A stretch of DNA of 64,000 bases from Vibrio tapetis subsp. tapetis (GTDB taxonomy: Bacteria > Pseudomonadota > Gammaproteobacteria > Enterobacterales > Vibrionaceae), in NCBI RefSeq assembly GCF_900233005.1, contig NZ_LT960612.1, positions 1,791,154-1,855,153 on the forward strand, in the 5' to 3' direction. Each line of letters begins with the position of its first letter. Positions within the stretch are counted from its first letter, which is position 1. This document shows positions 1 to 9,707 of the stretch, one piece after another. Under the pieces are notes generated by a model that made no database searches, was not told the origin of the DNA, and was given only the letters and a program-made list of their open reading frames with translations. A program made the position numbers and the translations under genes.

Positions 1-129
1 CTACTATTGTTATTCGGTTGAGCCTTCAACCAGCGTTCTCTTCCGCGGGCTGATTATCGTCAACTTATTACTGCTATAAACTACAATTAACTGATTGATA
101 GCAAAGACGCTATCACAGGAGAACACCTT

Positions 130-768
130 TTGTTAAAAGATCTGGTCATTCAAGGATTGAACGCCTTTCAAACCGATTGTTTGTTGTTGTGTCAAAGCCA
201 TTACCCTACCGTACATAATAAAGGCATGAGTAATCATCATTTAGGTCTCGCTTTTGCACGTAGAATGTCGAGCCAATTTACTCACTTTGATCATCGGAAT
301 TACTTTGAAGCCATAGATAGTGGTCATGGGGAAACCCAGCCAAGTCATTTCCGTGTGAGCTCCGAGCTCGGAACGGTATGGGTGCATAGCCATCATTTAA
401 TTAATGCAAGTAAGAGCTGCAGAAAAAATATTTTAGAAGATATTAACCTGTGGCAAGCGGAATACGGATATTCGATTCAACCTAATGATTTACTCGTGGT
501 CATCAGCGATCACTGGTTCAGTCGCAATAAAGCGAGCCGCGAGCTATTTTCTTGGTGGAATGAATCTATCCCTGACGACAATCACCTTTATATACAGCAA
601 GGTATCAACCATTCTGAATGTGCTGCAAGCTTACGTACCGATTTAGAACGGCACTTTGATCTCACTCCCTGTTACATAAAGTACAGCCATCCTCTGCTCA
701 AACCACAAAGCAAAAACTCGGTAAAAAAATACATTCAACTTTACTCAATAATTGAATGGCAGGGCTAA
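130..768 (+). CDS. Hypothetical protein, 212 aa
   Basis: I do not recognise the family. The start is a TTG preceded by an AGGAG ribosome site about 8 bases upstream. The protein has no signal peptide, no hydrophobic segment long enough for a membrane helix and no motif I can name. It is rich in His, Ser and Trp, for example the HSHH near residue 86 and the W-rich stretch DHWFSRNKASRELFSWWNES. It is probably soluble and cytoplasmic. It stands alone, followed by about 295 AT-rich bases with no gene before the next EAL gene. Codon use looks like the surrounding chromosome. The length and clean frame make it likely to be real, but the function is unknown. Confidence 0.6.
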   Translation: MLKDLVIQGLNAFQTDCLLLCQSHYPTVHNKGMSNHHLGLAFARRMSSQFTHFDHRNYFEAIDSGHGETQPSHFRVSSELGTVWVHSHHLINASKSCRKNILEDINLWQAEYGYSIQPNDLLVVISDHWFSRNKASRELFSWWNESIPDDNHLYIQQGINHSECAASLRTDLERHFDLTPCYIKYSHPLLKPQSKNSVKKYIQLYSIIEWQG

Positions 769-1063
769 GTTATTGTTTTATTAATTATGCATATTAAATT
801 AAACAGATCTAAAGAGCTTAAAACGAAAATAAGCCTCGCTACATATTCAGAAACAATCTATTATTAGACATTAAATTAACATGCTTAATTTATATATATT
901 ACCTTGTGATTATTATTTTTTATATATCAAGAAAACAACGTAAGCCATTGATTTTGTAAATATAAAAATAAGAACCCGCAAACACTTGACAAATAAATGA
1001 TTCAAGTCAAAATTGCCACCCAAATTCGTTTTATAATTCAATCTTTGATTTTCGTAAATAACC

Positions 1064-1867
1064 ATGATTCTATCAAGCATTAATAAGATTAATAATTGCA
1101 TCCTACGGAAAAGTGATGGCGAGCATTACGCTCGCTTTTCCGGTTTAATGCTCAGAAGTGTTTTCCAACCCATATTCACAGCTGATGAAAATATTATCGG
1201 CTTAGAAGCATTATTGAGAATTCAATCTGAAGATGGAAGAACGATACGCCCAGACGATTTTTTTCATACTGATCTTTACTCAAATGAACTAAAAACCTCA
1301 ATTGAAGCACTCAGCCGTGCAATCCATATCCTTAACTTTGCGCAGTCCGAATACAGCGATAAAAAGCTATTTCTTAACATACTGCCTGATCCGAAGTTTA
1401 ATCAATTGGACGTTCATAAGAGCTCCGAGATACGTGAACACCTTGAAGCACTAGATCTTCAAAGTAACCAAATCGTGATGGAGTTTGTTGAACTCGAAGT
1501 CAAAGATAAAGTGTTACTCTCCCGAGTAAAGACCGTCATAGAGAAAAGTGGCTGCGCTATTGCCGTTGACGACTATGGCAGTAACGCCTCAAATAAAGAA
1601 CGCGTTACCCTATTGAACCCAGAAATCGTCAAAATTGACCGCGGAATTTTGACCGCTTTTATGAACGGTCTTGTTGCCCCCCTAAATTCAGCATTGAAGG
1701 TTGCAGCTGAAGTTGGAGCAAAAACGGTTATTGAGGGTATCGAAACCAGAGAGCAGTTTGAACAAATGGTTCAACTTAAAATAGATATGTTCCAAGGTTA
1801 TCATTTGGCGCAACCTGAACCGATTAGCATTCGAGCCAACCCCACGATTAACGGTATGGTTGGCTAG
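1064..1867 (+). CDS. Stand-alone EAL-domain c-di-GMP phosphodiesterase
   Basis: Predicted cytoplasmic phosphodiesterase that linearises c-di-GMP to pGpG. The whole 267-residue chain is one EAL domain without a sensor or membrane part. Family-critical residues are visible: E48 in EALLR, N105 in FLNILP, E140/E143 in EFVE, D169-D170 in DDYG (a Tyr variant of the usual DDFG), K190 in KIDRG, E224 in VIEGIE and Q244 in FQGYHLAQP. It should therefore be catalytically competent. It is a paralogue of the protein at 10815-11609: the two share architecture, the SVFQPIF start of the domain and the KIDRG...AYM/AFM region. The 3' end overlaps the convergent uhpC gene by 4 bases. The substrate is a family-level inference; what input controls it is not visible. 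Confidence 0.85.
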   Translation: MILSSINKINNCILRKSDGEHYARFSGLMLRSVFQPIFTADENIIGLEALLRIQSEDGRTIRPDDFFHTDLYSNELKTSIEALSRAIHILNFAQSEYSDKKLFLNILPDPKFNQLDVHKSSEIREHLEALDLQSNQIVMEFVELEVKDKVLLSRVKTVIEKSGCAIAVDDYGSNASNKERVTLLNPEIVKIDRGILTAFMNGLVAPLNSALKVAAEVGAKTVIEGIETREQFEQMVQLKIDMFQGYHLAQPEPISIRANPTINGMVG

Positions 1868-3195
1868 AAGGTTTTGAGTGTGTCATTGGGCGTTTGCGCT
1901 TTCAAAAATGGTAGCAATAACAAACCCACGACAGCTGAAGCCGATGCGATAACAATAAAGAACCCATTCCACTGATATTGCTCCATGATCAAGGCTAAAG
2001 GATATCCTGCTAGCGCAGCCCCCATATAAGCAAATAGGCCGACAAACCCGGTGGCCGCCCCGACCGAATCTTTGTGAGAACATTCAGCCGCCGCCATGCC
2101 AATTAACATCTGCGGGCCAAAAACGAAAAAACCGACCGAAAATAGTGCCGCCGCGTGAAAAACAAAACCCGTAATGGGCATTAACCAAAGCGCTGCAACC
2201 GACAAAAATATTCCCATGGCAAAAATGAGATTCATTGGCCCTCGGTTGCCACCAAATAATTTATCTGATCCCCAACCCGCCACTAGTGACCCAACGAACC
2301 CACCAATTTCGAACAAAGATAAAGCGCCATTCGCACGAATCAAATCGTAATGATGTTGCTCTGTTAAGTATAAATTTCCCCAGTCATTTATTGCGGTGCG
2401 TACTATGTAGACCAACACATAACTAAAGGCCAGCAGCCATATGTATTTATTGCGTAACACATACTTGCGTAAAATTTCTTTAGAACTCATGCCGAGCCCT
2501 TCATTTTCTTGTGCGAGCTCTAAGTGATCATGCCGCCAACGACCAACGGTTGGTAGCCCCATACTGGTTGGCTTATCTCTTAAACGCCAACACAAGTACA
2601 GACCAACCAGTACGCCTAAGCCTCCGGTCACGACAAATCCATGCCGCCAACTATAATGTAACGTAAGGTACCCTATGAGCAACGGAATGATCGCCCCGCC
2701 GACATTGTGGGCTGTATTCCACAATGCCCACCAAAAACCCCTTTCCGAACGCGAATACCAGGTGGTTAGTAACTTAGAACAGGAAGGCCAGCCCCACCCT
2801 TGAAACCATGCATTGAGCACCCAGAGCCCAGTGAACATTACGACGGAACTCGATAAACCAAAGACGACGTTGATGATCCCCGTGGCGATGAGACCAACCC
2901 CCATAAAATAACGAGGGTTTGAGCGATCCGAGATGATCCCAGAGAAAAACTTAGAGAAACCGTAAGTAATATAAAATAGAGTTCCTATCAGGCCAATGTC
3001 TGCTTTATCCAACCCCAGATCGGCAATCATTGCGGGCATAGCATAATTAAAGCTTTTACGTGTTAAGTAGAAAACAGCGTAGCCTAAATACATGGTTAAC
3101 ATTATGTGGAAACGCCAATAAGCGTACTGTTTACCGACCTCTTCACGAGAGTAATCATGTTGTACGATGGGAGAAGATTTAAGAAAACCGAGCAT
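1864..3195 (-). CDS. uhpC: UhpC, membrane sensor of external hexose phosphate
   Basis: 443-residue major facilitator superfamily protein of the organophosphate:phosphate antiporter group, with about 12 hydrophobic segments. In the Uhp system UhpC binds external glucose 6-phosphate and activates the kinase UhpB instead of acting mainly as a transporter. The YLTRKSFNYAMPAM segment after the first helix corresponds to the substrate-binding Arg region of UhpT. The second half carries YIVRTAINDWGNLYLTE, matching the second essential Arg region. Position immediately after uhpB (8-base gap) in an A-B-C order supports UhpC over UhpT. A separate, closer UhpT homologue lies upstream at 5533-6927. UhpC and UhpT are close paralogues, so the split rests on gene order as well as sequence. 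Confidence 0.88.
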   Translation of the reverse strand: MLGFLKSSPIVQHDYSREEVGKQYAYWRFHIMLTMYLGYAVFYLTRKSFNYAMPAMIADLGLDKADIGLIGTLFYITYGFSKFFSGIISDRSNPRYFMGVGLIATGIINVVFGLSSSVVMFTGLWVLNAWFQGWGWPSCSKLLTTWYSRSERGFWWALWNTAHNVGGAIIPLLIGYLTLHYSWRHGFVVTGGLGVLVGLYLCWRLRDKPTSMGLPTVGRWRHDHLELAQENEGLGMSSKEILRKYVLRNKYIWLLAFSYVLVYIVRTAINDWGNLYLTEQHHYDLIRANGALSLFEIGGFVGSLVAGWGSDKLFGGNRGPMNLIFAMGIFLSVAALWLMPITGFVFHAAALFSVGFFVFGPQMLIGMAAAECSHKDSVGAATGFVGLFAYMGAALAGYPLALIMEQYQWNGFFIVIASASAVVGLLLLPFLKAQTPNDTLKTF

Positions 3196-3203
3196 CAGAG
3201 AAC

Positions 3204-4763
3204 CTATAAAATTGGTAACAGGACAGACAAATGAGTGCCACTTAATTCAGAAGAGGAGATCGAACCTTCAGTCTGTTCACAACACGCACTTTGCAATTCT
3301 ATTTGCCCGCCTAGCGCCTGCACCCTTTCTCGAATTCCACGCAAGCCAAAGCCTTTAAGGTTATCCTGCGGCTTAAACCCTACACCGTTATCAATGATGG
3401 ACAGTTTCACCCAATCGTCCACATCAACACGGATGCTGACCTCGGTTGCTTTTGAGTACTTAACGACATTATTGAGCGCTTCCTGACAAATACGATACAC
3501 TGTCACGTTTGTCGCATCACTAAGCTCGGTTATCTTCCCGTGATTAAGTAATAAATTTGAGTCATCGGGAAGCCAAACCGTCGTTACTCGCATTCCATGC
3601 TCCTCAAACTCGAGATCTCTTACTAACTGTTCCACCGCTTCGCGTAAGCCAAAGTCATCCAGCGTTTTTGGCCTAAGCTTTGTAAGTAGCCCTTTAGTCG
3701 TATCATAGACATTTAATGATAAGCTCTCGATGAGGTCAGCACAGCGTTCCCCCATATTGGTTCTTTCCACTCGTTTTATGATGCTCGCTTGTGTTCTAAT
3801 CGCGGTAATATTTTGTCCAATTTCATCATGCAGCTCTCTAGCAATGTCTTTTCTTACAGACTCTTCCGCTTTGATCAATTGTCGTGATAGGTTTTGATTT
3901 CGGCTTAACTCATCACGTAACTGTACATTCAAATCTCGTTGTCTTTGAATCCCTATTCCGAGCAGAATCCCAGTTAAACTCTGGGCAGAAAGTGACAGCA
4001 ATAGATCCGTGACTTCCATATTTGAAACCCCACTTCTTGCTGCGATCAACGCAACACTATTCAATAGCGTTCCGAGTAACGCGCCTTGCCAACCATATCG
4101 AAACGCCAATAGAATAATGGGGATCGCCAAACAAAATGGCGCAAAACGACGAAGCTCTTCAGGTAATCCAACTTGCAATGCGATACTCAGCACGAACAAG
4201 ACGGCATAGAGAAATACATGCCGGGTTCGAAACTCAATGTGCCGAGAGACAAGATTCGCGGTGAGTGGTATCCAAGTACTTTGGAAAAGATAGCTCCACA
4301 CCAGATAACAACTCGGCACCAACATTAGGCCCCCGGTTATGCTGACTAAGAACACAAGCCCGATCGGATGACCATGACTTGCTATAAAAGCGGTATTGAG
4401 CAATGCGGTAAAAACAATCACCCCCGCCATGGTGCTTAAACGGCGCCACTGAGTACCTGCGTTGTATTTCTGGGCGTACCAAATGACAGGGATACTCGCA
4501 ACACTGGCTGCCAGCACCGTAAGCCACTGAGGCTGATCCAAAAGAATCGCCAATGATATCGTTAAAAACCACTCAGCGCTGTACACAGCAGGCCAATATT
4601 TTTTCGGGGCATGTAGACTAACTCCGAGTCGGAGCGCAAACGGAAACAGTAAAATCGCAAGCTCTGCATCCATGACAAAGTAGTAGCCGATGACCCAAAG
4701 ACAAAACCAGCTGGTTAGCATAAGGAACCAACCGCAAAGTGACATCACTACATAGTTTCGCAT
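3204..4763 (-). CDS. uhpB: UhpB, membrane histidine kinase
   Basis: 519-residue sensor kinase. Residues 1-270 hold about eight hydrophobic segments (MASE1-like membrane part). A short coiled linker follows, then a HisKA_3 dimerisation domain with H312 in ARELHDEIGQ, very close to the known E. coli UhpB H313. The ATPase end has the N box (CQEALNNVVKYS) and glycine boxes (DNGVGF, GFGLRGIRERV). It phosphorylates UhpA when UhpC senses sugar phosphate. The start codon shares one base with the uhpA stop (TGATG), a sign of translational coupling, and uhpC follows after 8 bases. Domain order and context agree, so the assignment is strong. Confidence 0.92.
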   Translation of the reverse strand: MRNYVVMSLCGWFLMLTSWFCLWVIGYYFVMDAELAILLFPFALRLGVSLHAPKKYWPAVYSAEWFLTISLAILLDQPQWLTVLAASVASIPVIWYAQKYNAGTQWRRLSTMAGVIVFTALLNTAFIASHGHPIGLVFLVSITGGLMLVPSCYLVWSYLFQSTWIPLTANLVSRHIEFRTRHVFLYAVLFVLSIALQVGLPEELRRFAPFCLAIPIILLAFRYGWQGALLGTLLNSVALIAARSGVSNMEVTDLLLSLSAQSLTGILLGIGIQRQRDLNVQLRDELSRNQNLSRQLIKAEESVRKDIARELHDEIGQNITAIRTQASIIKRVERTNMGERCADLIESLSLNVYDTTKGLLTKLRPKTLDDFGLREAVEQLVRDLEFEEHGMRVTTVWLPDDSNLLLNHGKITELSDATNVTVYRICQEALNNVVKYSKATEVSIRVDVDDWVKLSIIDNGVGFKPQDNLKGFGLRGIRERVQALGGQIELQSACCEQTEGSISSSELSGTHLSVLLPIL

Positions 4764-5371
4764 CAGATGCCATCACCTTGAAAATGCTTACATAGACCCA
4801 CATTATTTTTGACGTTGAGTTTGTCCATCGCGTTAGCGCGGTGCACGTGTACCGTTTTGTGGCTTAAACCCAGTTCCAACGCGACCGATTTTACATCTAA
4901 GCCTGATGCGAGCATTTCACCAATCTGACGTTCACGTTTGGTGAGCTTATTCAAGCAACCAGCCTCTCTTCCACCAGACGCCAGCTTTAAAGCAACATCG
5001 GGCGTTAAATAGCATCCTCCAGCTGAAGCGGTGCGCACAGCTTGTATCAACTCGTCTGGACTACAACGCTTGCTAAGGTAACCTTTAGCGCCAGCCTCAA
5101 GCGCTTTTTCTACCATGGCCGCCGTATCGTGAACACTGAGCATGACGCACGCAATGGAAGACGGTATGTCTTTAAGAAGATCCAACCCACTTTCGTCGGG
5201 CATAGAAATATCGACGATACACACCATAGGCAGCGTTATAGGCAGACCCGCCCTCGCTTCTTTAGCGCTACCATACTCTCCGACTACATCAATATCGGAT
5301 TCCAACGACAATAGCTGGGCAAACCCAGAGCGCACGATCATATGATCGTCAATCAGCGCAACTTTGATCAT
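4763..5371 (-). CDS. uhpA: UhpA, NarL/FixJ-type response regulator
   Basis: 202-residue response regulator. The receiver domain spans residues 1-115 with acidic pocket D8-D9, phospho-acceptor D54 in VDISMPD, T/S switch in MLSVHD and K101 in YLSK. The LuxR-type helix-turn-helix spans about 137-195 ([21 protein letters not shown], then SHKTVHVHR). In the characterised E. coli system phosphorylated UhpA activates uhpT. The gene is translationally coupled to uhpB. It is separated from uhpT by about 160 bases containing a terminator for uhpT, so it probably has its own promoter in 5372-5480. Gene order differs from E. coli, where uhpT lies downstream of uhpC. Here uhpT lies upstream of uhpA on the same strand. 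Confidence 0.92.
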   Translation of the reverse strand: MIKVALIDDHMIVRSGFAQLLSLESDIDVVGEYGSAKEARAGLPITLPMVCIVDISMPDESGLDLLKDIPSSIACVMLSVHDTAAMVEKALEAGAKGYLSKRCSPDELIQAVRTASAGGCYLTPDVALKLASGGREAGCLNKLTKRERQIGEMLASGLDVKSVALELGLSHKTVHVHRANAMDKLNVKNNVGLCKHFQGDGI

Positions 5372-5477
5372 GGATGATTCTACCTATGTTTAAAAACGGG
5401 CTAAATTACTCTCAAACCTCTCGGTACGCAAGCAATTGGAGTCACGCAAGCAATGTAAGCCGTGCAATCTATAAAAC

Positions 5478-5516
5478 CAAAAATGCCACCGTGAACTTAC
5501 GCTCATGGTGGCATTC
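5478..5516 (-). terminator. Rho-independent terminator of uhpT
   Basis: On the minus strand a 13-base stem (AATGCCACCATGA with TCACGGTGGCATT, one mismatch) with an 8-base loop is followed by TTTTTGG. It lies 17 bases past the uhpT stop codon and separates uhpT from uhpABC. Confidence 0.8.
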
Positions 5517-5532
5517 ATTCTGTCACCCGACG

Positions 5533-6927
5533 TTATATCGCGTCAGATGCAGCCAGCAATTTCTTCGCTTGGCGTATCTTTTTCTCTTCGGCAATCGCAA
5601 CAAACAAAAGTAATCCGATACAAATCACCGCAGAGGTGTCTAACGCTGCAAACGTACCAGCCCAACCTGTTAGACCAAAAATTGGCGTACCATCGGCAAT
5701 CATACCCAAGCCAAGTTTTGCAAAACTGTCACCAATTAGGTACGCAAATGTGCCTTTTACGCCATCGGCTACACTGATGGCTTTTTTAGGAACGAAACCG
5801 ACAGCAGCAACACCTATCAATAATTGTGGACCAAAGACCAAGAAACCTAAGATGAACAATGACCCTAAGTACATGTACTCGTTGGTCGCATGTTGATAAA
5901 ATTCTAGGGCAAATATGATCAATACCAACGAAACACAAGCTACAAGCGCACGGCGACCATTGGCCAAATCGGATAGGTATCCCCACATCAATGTACCAAC
6001 CAAGGCACCAACTTCAAACAACGTAAAACCTGAAATTGCTGTTTCTTTAGATAAACCCAACTCTTGATATGCGTAAACAGTTGACCACTGATCAATACCA
6101 ATACGAACGATGTATAAGAAAATGTTCGCAAAGCACAATAGCCAAATTACTTTGTTTTTCAGCACGTATTCCATGAAGATTTCGCGCTTAGTCATCTGGT
6201 TTTCTTCAGTATCGATGTCTTCTTGGCTCAACTCTTCGTCAAACAGTTCCTCCACCTTACCTAGGCCATAAGCTTCTGGTGAGTCATTACCAAAACGTAG
6301 GCCAAAGAAACCCACAACAATCGCAATGATCGATGGGAAAACAAACATGCCAATCACATGGCCGTCAAACAGGTAGTTCGCACCAAATAACGCGACGCCC
6401 GCAGCACCTGCACCACCGACATTGTGTGACATATTCCATAAGCCTAAGTAACTGCCTCGTTTGTTGCGCGGCGTCCACTTGGTAATCGTAGAATAGCTAG
6501 AAGGACCACCCGTACTTTGGAAGAAGCCACTCAAGCCGTAAAATGCAATCATTAGGAACAAGCTAATGCTCGACCCGCCCAAGCTCATGCTGAAGCCGAT
6601 CATTGCGATGCCTGAAAGAATCAACATGAAGGGTAGAAACTGTTTAGTGTTCTTTCCATCGGCATAATAAGAAACGACCGTTTTACCGATACCGTAAGTA
6701 ATCGAAAAACCAAGACCAATTAAACCCAAGTCTGTCATCGACAAACCATAGGTCGAGATCATGTCGTTTTGCGCAACATTAAAGTTTTTTCGAATCAAAT
6801 ACATGGTTAAGTAACCAATAAATACAACCAGATATGATTGTATAAATGGTTTGAACCACATTTTGCGTCGTTGTTCTACAGGTAAGTCTAGGGTTGGTTT
6901 TCTAACCTGTTCTAGCAGTTTTAACAT
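5533..6927 (-). CDS. uhpT: UhpT, hexose-phosphate:phosphate antiporter
   Basis: 464-residue inner-membrane transporter exchanging external sugar phosphates for internal phosphate. Twelve hydrophobic segments are apparent. The two arginines essential in E. coli UhpT, R46 and R275, fall at exactly those numbers here (YLIRKNFN and [11 protein letters not shown]). The central hydrophilic loop (about 222-250) is unusually acidic ([18 protein letters not shown]). The start is preceded by a GGAG ribosome site (GGAGATTTCACATG). It is transcribed alone toward uhpABC and ends in a strong terminator. A CRP-like site and a perfect palindrome lie in the 370-base upstream region, which fits catabolite and UhpA control. 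The same transporter type is the fosfomycin entry route in enterobacteria. Confidence 0.93.
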   Translation of the reverse strand: MLKLLEQVRKPTLDLPVEQRRKMWFKPFIQSYLVVFIGYLTMYLIRKNFNVAQNDMISTYGLSMTDLGLIGLGFSITYGIGKTVVSYYADGKNTKQFLPFMLILSGIAMIGFSMSLGGSSISLFLMIAFYGLSGFFQSTGGPSSYSTITKWTPRNKRGSYLGLWNMSHNVGGAGAAGVALFGANYLFDGHVIGMFVFPSIIAIVVGFFGLRFGNDSPEAYGLGKVEELFDEELSQEDIDTEENQMTKREIFMEYVLKNKVIWLLCFANIFLYIVRIGIDQWSTVYAYQELGLSKETAISGFTLFEVGALVGTLMWGYLSDLANGRRALVACVSLVLIIFALEFYQHATNEYMYLGSLFILGFLVFGPQLLIGVAAVGFVPKKAISVADGVKGTFAYLIGDSFAKLGLGMIADGTPIFGLTGWAGTFAALDTSAVICIGLLLFVAIAEEKKIRQAKKLLAASDAI

Positions 6928-7297
6928 GTGAAATCTCCAGGATACTCACTAAAGTCCATCCATTTCGCGTGCTTTCCAAACAGAGTCATCACGCCAAACA
7001 GTCAAATTCATACTACGTCCCAAATTAAACGAACTATCGAGTGGTCAATTTATTGGTGCAGCTCTTATTGATGAAACTGATTGTAGAAATGATGACAGTG
7101 CCTGGCTTGAGAAACGGGCTTAACGTCATTAGGAAAAATTCCTAGATCGTTAGCTATGAAGAGGAAATCGTGAATAAGATCACAAACAAACAGTGTGAAC
7201 ATCGAGTAATAAAATGCATCTTTAGACAATACTTGGGTTAGAAGTCACTTTCTAACGAATAACCCTGTTCATTATTTGTATCGTTTTGTAAAATTAA
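6928..7297. promoter_or_regulatory. Divergent regulatory region uhpT / GGDEF-EAL gene
   Basis: 370 bases without a gene between two divergently read genes. At 7169-7184 there is a CRP-like site, CGTGA-N6-TCACA, one base off the consensus TGTGA-N6-TCACA. At 7130-7144 there is a perfect 6-3-6 palindrome (TAGGAA-AAA-TTCCTA). A CCTGGCTT motif sits at 7101-7108. In E. coli uhpT is activated by UhpA and CRP from upstream sites, so these are candidate operators. The CRP-like site is about 240 bases from the uhpT start codon, farther than usual, so it could instead serve the gene at 7298. I could not place a convincing -10/-35 pair. Confidence 0.5.
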
Positions 7298-9601
7298 ATG
7301 AACATACCATTTGAGCGCCGTATACTAGTGGAATATAACCCTCCCGACAGAAACAAGCGTAACAAGTCCGATCTTATTGTTGGCTCCGAATCGTCTCGTT
7401 CGCGTTCAGAGACCCAAGATACAGACCGATTTTTGAATACGATGCGTCGCGTAAATCAAGATTCTTGGGACTGGGATATACAAACCGATGACGTCCACTT
7501 TTCATCACATTGGAAAATCAGGCTCGGGTACGAAGAAGACGACACCGCCCCCCCATTAACCCTTGCCTCTGTTATGCAGCCTCAAGAATGGCAATCACTC
7601 ATCAGCGATGCCAAACAGTCCATCGTCACTCACTCAAATTCTTTTGAAGCCGAAATTCGATTACAACACAAAAGCGGCCATTATCTTTGGGTTCGCGCCA
7701 GTGCATTCACCCTGTTCACTCCAAACCAACGGCAGCACCTGATCGGTTCTCTTGTCGACATCAACGCGAAAAAAGAGCACGAAGCATTCAATACAAAAAA
7801 CGCTCAGATTCTTGAGATGATCGCCATCGGTAAACAAGCGTCCGATGTGTACACTGAGATCGCAAAAATGTATGAAAGCAGGCATCAGGGGATGCGATGC
7901 TCAATGCTGGAATTAAAAGGCGACACCTTACTTCATGGGGGTGCACCAAGCTTACCAGATGAATACTGCAAGGCGGTGCACGGTCTAAAAAATGGCCCTA
8001 ATATTGGGTCTTGCGGTACATCGACATACACCGGGAAACGCGTCTTAGTTGAAGACATCAGTACCGACCACAAATGGGCAAATATCAAACATGTCGCCCT
8101 ACCCCATGGTTTACGCAGTTGCTGGTCTGAACCGATTAAAAGCTCGACGGGAAAAGTCCTTGGAGCCTTTGGTACGTACTATAACCATCCCGCTTTGCCA
8201 ACGGAGCAAGAATCTAACGATTTAACATCCGCCGCTATGCTCGCCGGTATTTTGATGGAGCGAGACCAAAATCAGCAACGCATCCAAGAATTGGCTTTTA
8301 CTGATCAACTCACCGGCTTTTCCAGCCGGGCGAGTTTGTATATAGAACTTCAAAAGCTCATTACTCATTCATCAAGCAATAAAAAATTCGCTTTGCTCTA
8401 TCTCGATCTCGATAATTTTAAAGACATCAACGACAGCTTGGGTCACGACTTTGGTGATCGTCACCTACAAACCATTGCTCGTCATATCGAATCTGCGGGC
8501 TTTTCTTCGCACTTCCTAGCTAGGCTAGGTGGTGATGAATTTTGTATTGTCGTTGAAGAGGCTGATGATACTCACACGGCCGCAGAAATCGCGACTCAGT
8601 ACCTTAATGCCATTTCTCAAACCTGTTACTTGTCAGGAAGAAAACACACCCAAACCAGCAGTATCGGCGTTGCTTTTTATCCGCAAGACGGCCATGACCT
8701 ACAAAGTCTATTAAAAGCGGCGGATACAGCGATGTACACAGCCAAAGAGCGTGGTAAGAACCAATTTTCTTTTTACAGCCAGTCACTGACCGAAAAAGCA
8801 AAATATCGTCTTAAAGTTGAACAGTACCTTCGTGAAGCAATCGAACAGCAAAAGCTGTCTTTAGTCTACCAACCACAAATCAACCTAGAAAATGATCAAT
8901 ACGTGGGGCTAGAAGCTCTATCTCGCTGGCAACACCCAGAACTTGGCCAAGTCTCTCCATGTGACTTTATTGCCACAGCAGAACGCATAGGGATGATAAA
9001 GCCACTCACTGAACTGGTTCTTAAAACAGCCTGTCGCCAATTTATGATATGGCAGAAACAAGGCCTTGATCCAAAACGGATTGCTGTCAATATCTCGCCA
9101 AATCACTTTATAGACCCCGACTTCATCCCTTTGATTAAGCGCGTTATTACTGAAACGGGAATTCTTGCATCAAATTTGGAGCTGGAAGTGATCGAAACGG
9201 TCGTTCAAACAGAACATAAAAATCTGCCCGTATTCGAAGAGCTAAACAAGCTCGGAATTATCCTGTCAATTGATGACTTCGGTACCGGTTATTCCTCTTT
9301 CGCTTCACTTAAACACCTCAAGCTAGACTGTATTAAAATTGATAAGTATTTCATTGATGATCTTCTCACCGATAAAAAAACACGCCTACTGGTTGGCTCA
9401 ATGATCGAAATGGCGCATAACCTCGGTTGTGACGTTATTGCTGAGGGCATAGAACACCCAGAACAAGTTGGCGTACTAAAAGAATTAAAATGCGACATTG
9501 CTCAGGGGTTTCTGTTTAGCAGGCCGACGCACGCGAATGGCATTTCAACACTGCTTAATAACGGCACGAATGGTTTGTATTCTCCTGATTCACATGGCTA
9601 G
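7298..9601 (+). CDS. PAS-GAF-GGDEF-EAL c-di-GMP protein
   Basis: 767-residue soluble bifunctional protein. A PAS domain (about 46-160, with WDWDI and the HKSGHYLWVRA segment typical of PAS_3) is followed by a GAF domain (about 165-325, with GSCGTSTYTGKRVLVEDI and a GLRSCWSEPI segment). A diguanylate cyclase domain carries intact GGDEF at 411-415, and an EAL domain starts at 539 (GLEALSRW). EAL catalytic signatures are present: DDFGTGYSSF, KIDKYF, EGIEHPEQ and QGFLFSRP. Both activities are possible; which dominates cannot be read from sequence. No membrane segment is seen, so the input is probably a cytoplasmic ligand or redox signal. The ribosome site before the ATG is weak. The gene is divergent from uhpT. 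Confidence 0.9.
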   Translation: MNIPFERRILVEYNPPDRNKRNKSDLIVGSESSRSRSETQDTDRFLNTMRRVNQDSWDWDIQTDDVHFSSHWKIRLGYEEDDTAPPLTLASVMQPQEWQSLISDAKQSIVTHSNSFEAEIRLQHKSGHYLWVRASAFTLFTPNQRQHLIGSLVDINAKKEHEAFNTKNAQILEMIAIGKQASDVYTEIAKMYESRHQGMRCSMLELKGDTLLHGGAPSLPDEYCKAVHGLKNGPNIGSCGTSTYTGKRVLVEDISTDHKWANIKHVALPHGLRSCWSEPIKSSTGKVLGAFGTYYNHPALPTEQESNDLTSAAMLAGILMERDQNQQRIQELAFTDQLTGFSSRASLYIELQKLITHSSSNKKFALLYLDLDNFKDINDSLGHDFGDRHLQTIARHIESAGFSSHFLARLGGDEFCIVVEEADDTHTAAEIATQYLNAISQTCYLSGRKHTQTSSIGVAFYPQDGHDLQSLLKAADTAMYTAKERGKNQFSFYSQSLTEKAKYRLKVEQYLREAIEQQKLSLVYQPQINLENDQYVGLEALSRWQHPELGQVSPCDFIATAERIGMIKPLTELVLKTACRQFMIWQKQGLDPKRIAVNISPNHFIDPDFIPLIKRVITETGILASNLELEVIETVVQTEHKNLPVFEELNKLGIILSIDDFGTGYSSFASLKHLKLDCIKIDKYFIDDLLTDKKTRLLVGSMIEMAHNLGCDVIAEGIEHPEQVGVLKELKCDIAQGFLFSRPTHANGISTLLNNGTNGLYSPDSHG

Positions 9602-9707
9602 CAGCCTAGTCTCACGTGAATTCTCGGTTTCTGCTAATAAAAGCCTTTACCCTCTCGCATAAGCCATTACAATTGGCAGCAAGTTTAGTTATACAAGGTT
9701 TATCTCA

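Noticed and set aside
2..79. Possible 3' end of an upstream plus-strand gene (..RGLIIVNLLLL-stop)
   Set aside because: Only 26 codons are available, all three plus frames end within 80 bases, and nothing supports one over another.
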